IMG/VR virus record: IMGVR_UViG_3300034954_000142
Location: 1 to 50,793 of that record
From: a virus
Strand: one strand, 5' to 3'
Length of the DNA stretch: 50,793 nucleotides
Shown here: in pieces, positions 49,778 through 50,793 of the stretch
Layout of the letters: the number at the start of each line of letters is the position of its first letter
Numbering within the stretch: position 1 is the stretch's first letter
Program-made: the position numbers and the translations under genes
Notes under the pieces: model-generated
The model's database searches: none
Told to the model about the DNA's origin: nothing
The model's input: only the letters and a program-made list of their open reading frames with translations

Positions 49778-50661
49778 GAAATACTGTATTATATGGTGAT
49801 TGTCGTCAGACTCTCCAACAGATTGCACAATCTGGTGATAAGGCACGGATGTGTGTGACATCCCCGCCTTACTATGGTCTACGCGATTATGGTAAGGAAG
49901 ATGATCAAATAGGTCTAGAAGAGTCACCTGAAGAGTTTATTGACCAGTTGGTCGAGGTATTTCGTGGTGTCCGCGATTGCCTGACTGATGATGGCACTCT
50001 ATGGGTTAATATCGGTGATAGTTATTACAACTATCGTGGTGGTAAGGGACAGGCATTGCCTAAACAATCAGTAGCAACAACTAATCAGGATCTACCACAG
50101 GGAAAGAATCCAAGACGAGGTAATAAACTTAAAGGATATAAAGAAAAGGATCTAATTGGCATCCCATGGATGTTGGCATTCGCATTGCGTAAGGATGGAT
50201 GGTATCTCAGGCAAGATATTATTTGGTCTAAACCTAATCCAATGCCCGAAAGTGTCAGGGATAGATGCACTAAATCACATGAGTATATTTTCTTACTAAG
50301 CAAGAGTCAAAACTATTATTTTGATGTAAATAGTATTAAGGTGCCTACTGTTGATGGTAATCAATTAAAGCGCAGGAAATCAGTGTGGGAGGTGAAAACT
50401 AAACCTTATAAAGGTGCCCACTTTGCAGTATATCCTAGTGAATTGATTATCCCTACAATCCTCGCAGGTAGTGAGGAGGGTGATATTATTCTTGACCCAT
50501 TCATGGGATCAGGCACCACAGCAGCAGTCGCCAAATCACTTAAACGTGACTATCTCGGATGTGAATTGCATGATGATTATGATGCATTGATACATAAAAG
50601 AGTCAATGAAGTATCAGAAACACCTGTTGTTGAGTCAACACTATTGGATCTATTAAAATGA
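49774..50661 (+). CDS. DNA methyltransferase, SPPY type, paired with MvaI/BcnI-like nuclease
   Basis: Starts with TTG at 49774 behind a strong AAGGAGGAG site and overlaps the nuclease stop by four bases. 295 aa. TSPPYYGLRDYG (motif IV, residues 29-40) and DPFMGSGTT (motif I, from 241) mark a beta-class amino-methyltransferase; SPPY points to N4-cytosine, as for M.MvaI-type partners. The middle (residues 90-150) carries a basic region that may read the target. It would protect phage DNA from the nuclease. Confidence 0.87.
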   Translation: MRNTVLYGDCRQTLQQIAQSGDKARMCVTSPPYYGLRDYGKEDDQIGLEESPEEFIDQLVEVFRGVRDCLTDDGTLWVNIGDSYYNYRGGKGQALPKQSVATTNQDLPQGKNPRRGNKLKGYKEKDLIGIPWMLAFALRKDGWYLRQDIIWSKPNPMPESVRDRCTKSHEYIFLLSKSQNYYFDVNSIKVPTVDGNQLKRRKSVWEVKTKPYKGAHFAVYPSELIIPTILAGSEEGDIILDPFMGSGTTAAVAKSLKRDYLGCELHDDYDALIHKRVNEVSETPVVESTLLDLLK

Positions 50662-50793
50662 AAGACGGTAGAGCAGAAGGCGAGAAAGTCGCCAAGGCAC
50701 TTGCAGAATTAAAAGCAATGATGCAACGATATGGTGACACCACACTAGATGGTGATTCACTTGAAAATAGTATTAGTGAGCGCATTGAGAAAT
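50658..50793 (+). CDS. hypothetical protein, 3' end cut by window
   Basis: The ATG at 50658 overlaps the methyltransferase stop by ATGA and the frame is open to the end of the window. The visible 45 residues (MKDGRAEGEKVAKALAELKA, then MMQRYGDTTLDGDSLENSI) are charged and helical. Nothing more can be said without the rest of the gene. Confidence 0.5.
   Translation, partial: MKDGRAEGEKVAKALAELKAMMQRYGDTTLDGDSLENSISERIEK

Overview
This window is part of a T4-like cyanophage (cyanomyovirus) genome. The evidence is a set of T4 core genes (32, 33, 53, 48, 4, 54, 26, 51, 27 and 5 homologues) together with cyanobacterial accessory genes (CP12-like, CpeT-like, thyX, phoH) and T4-type late promoters (NATAAATA). 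Base composition is moderate, by eye in the low 40s percent GC, which fits a marine Synechococcus phage better than a low-GC Prochlorococcus phage; that host call is inference. Nearly every base is coding and no gene-free stretch exceeds about 110 bases. All genes run on the + strand except the 53-48 pair.

Layout. Bases 1-6911 hold replication and nucleotide genes: a partial DUF6433-type gene, thyX, phoH, a RecB/Cas4-like nuclease, a 2OG-Fe(II) oxygenase, gene 33, a DUF1825-type gene, gene 32, a secreted His-rich protein, small conserved cyanophage genes and a glutaredoxin-like gene. Bases 6908-22952 are tail and baseplate genes. Genes 53 and 48 point left and genes 4, x, 54, 26, 51 point right, followed by two giant paralogous tape-measure/hub proteins (the first with two peptidoglycan hydrolase domains), gene 27, and gene 5. 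A CP12-like gene and a CpeT-like gene with its own consensus sigma-70 promoter sit inside this block. Bases 22986-25563 hold small genes, one tRNA-Thr and an exported HExxH protein. Bases 25591-37565 encode tail-fibre and virion proteins, ending with a poly-Gly protein and three tandem paralogous Gly/His-rich adhesin candidates, each behind its own late promoter.

Bases 37591-46704 form one tightly packed gene string: two tandem flavin-dependent (tryptophan-type) halogenase homologues, an unknown protein, a helical protein, and seven consecutive-to-near-consecutive 2OG-Fe(II)/JmjC-cupin oxygenase homologues. Its position directly behind the adhesin genes suggests, as inference, a virion-protein or small-molecule tailoring cassette.

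Bases 46814-50661 contain two nuclease-methyltransferase pairs (a PD-(D/E)XK-like protein plus an SPPY methyltransferase, then an MvaI/BcnI-type nuclease plus a second SPPY methyltransferase), separated by four small genes. I found no CCGG tetramer anywhere in the window by eye, and only three GGCC.

Other notable signals are a canonical -1 frameshift site (T TTT TTC) joining genes 26 and 51 in frame, and divergent genes 48/4 whose start codons overlap while consensus late promoters lie inside each other's coding sequence.
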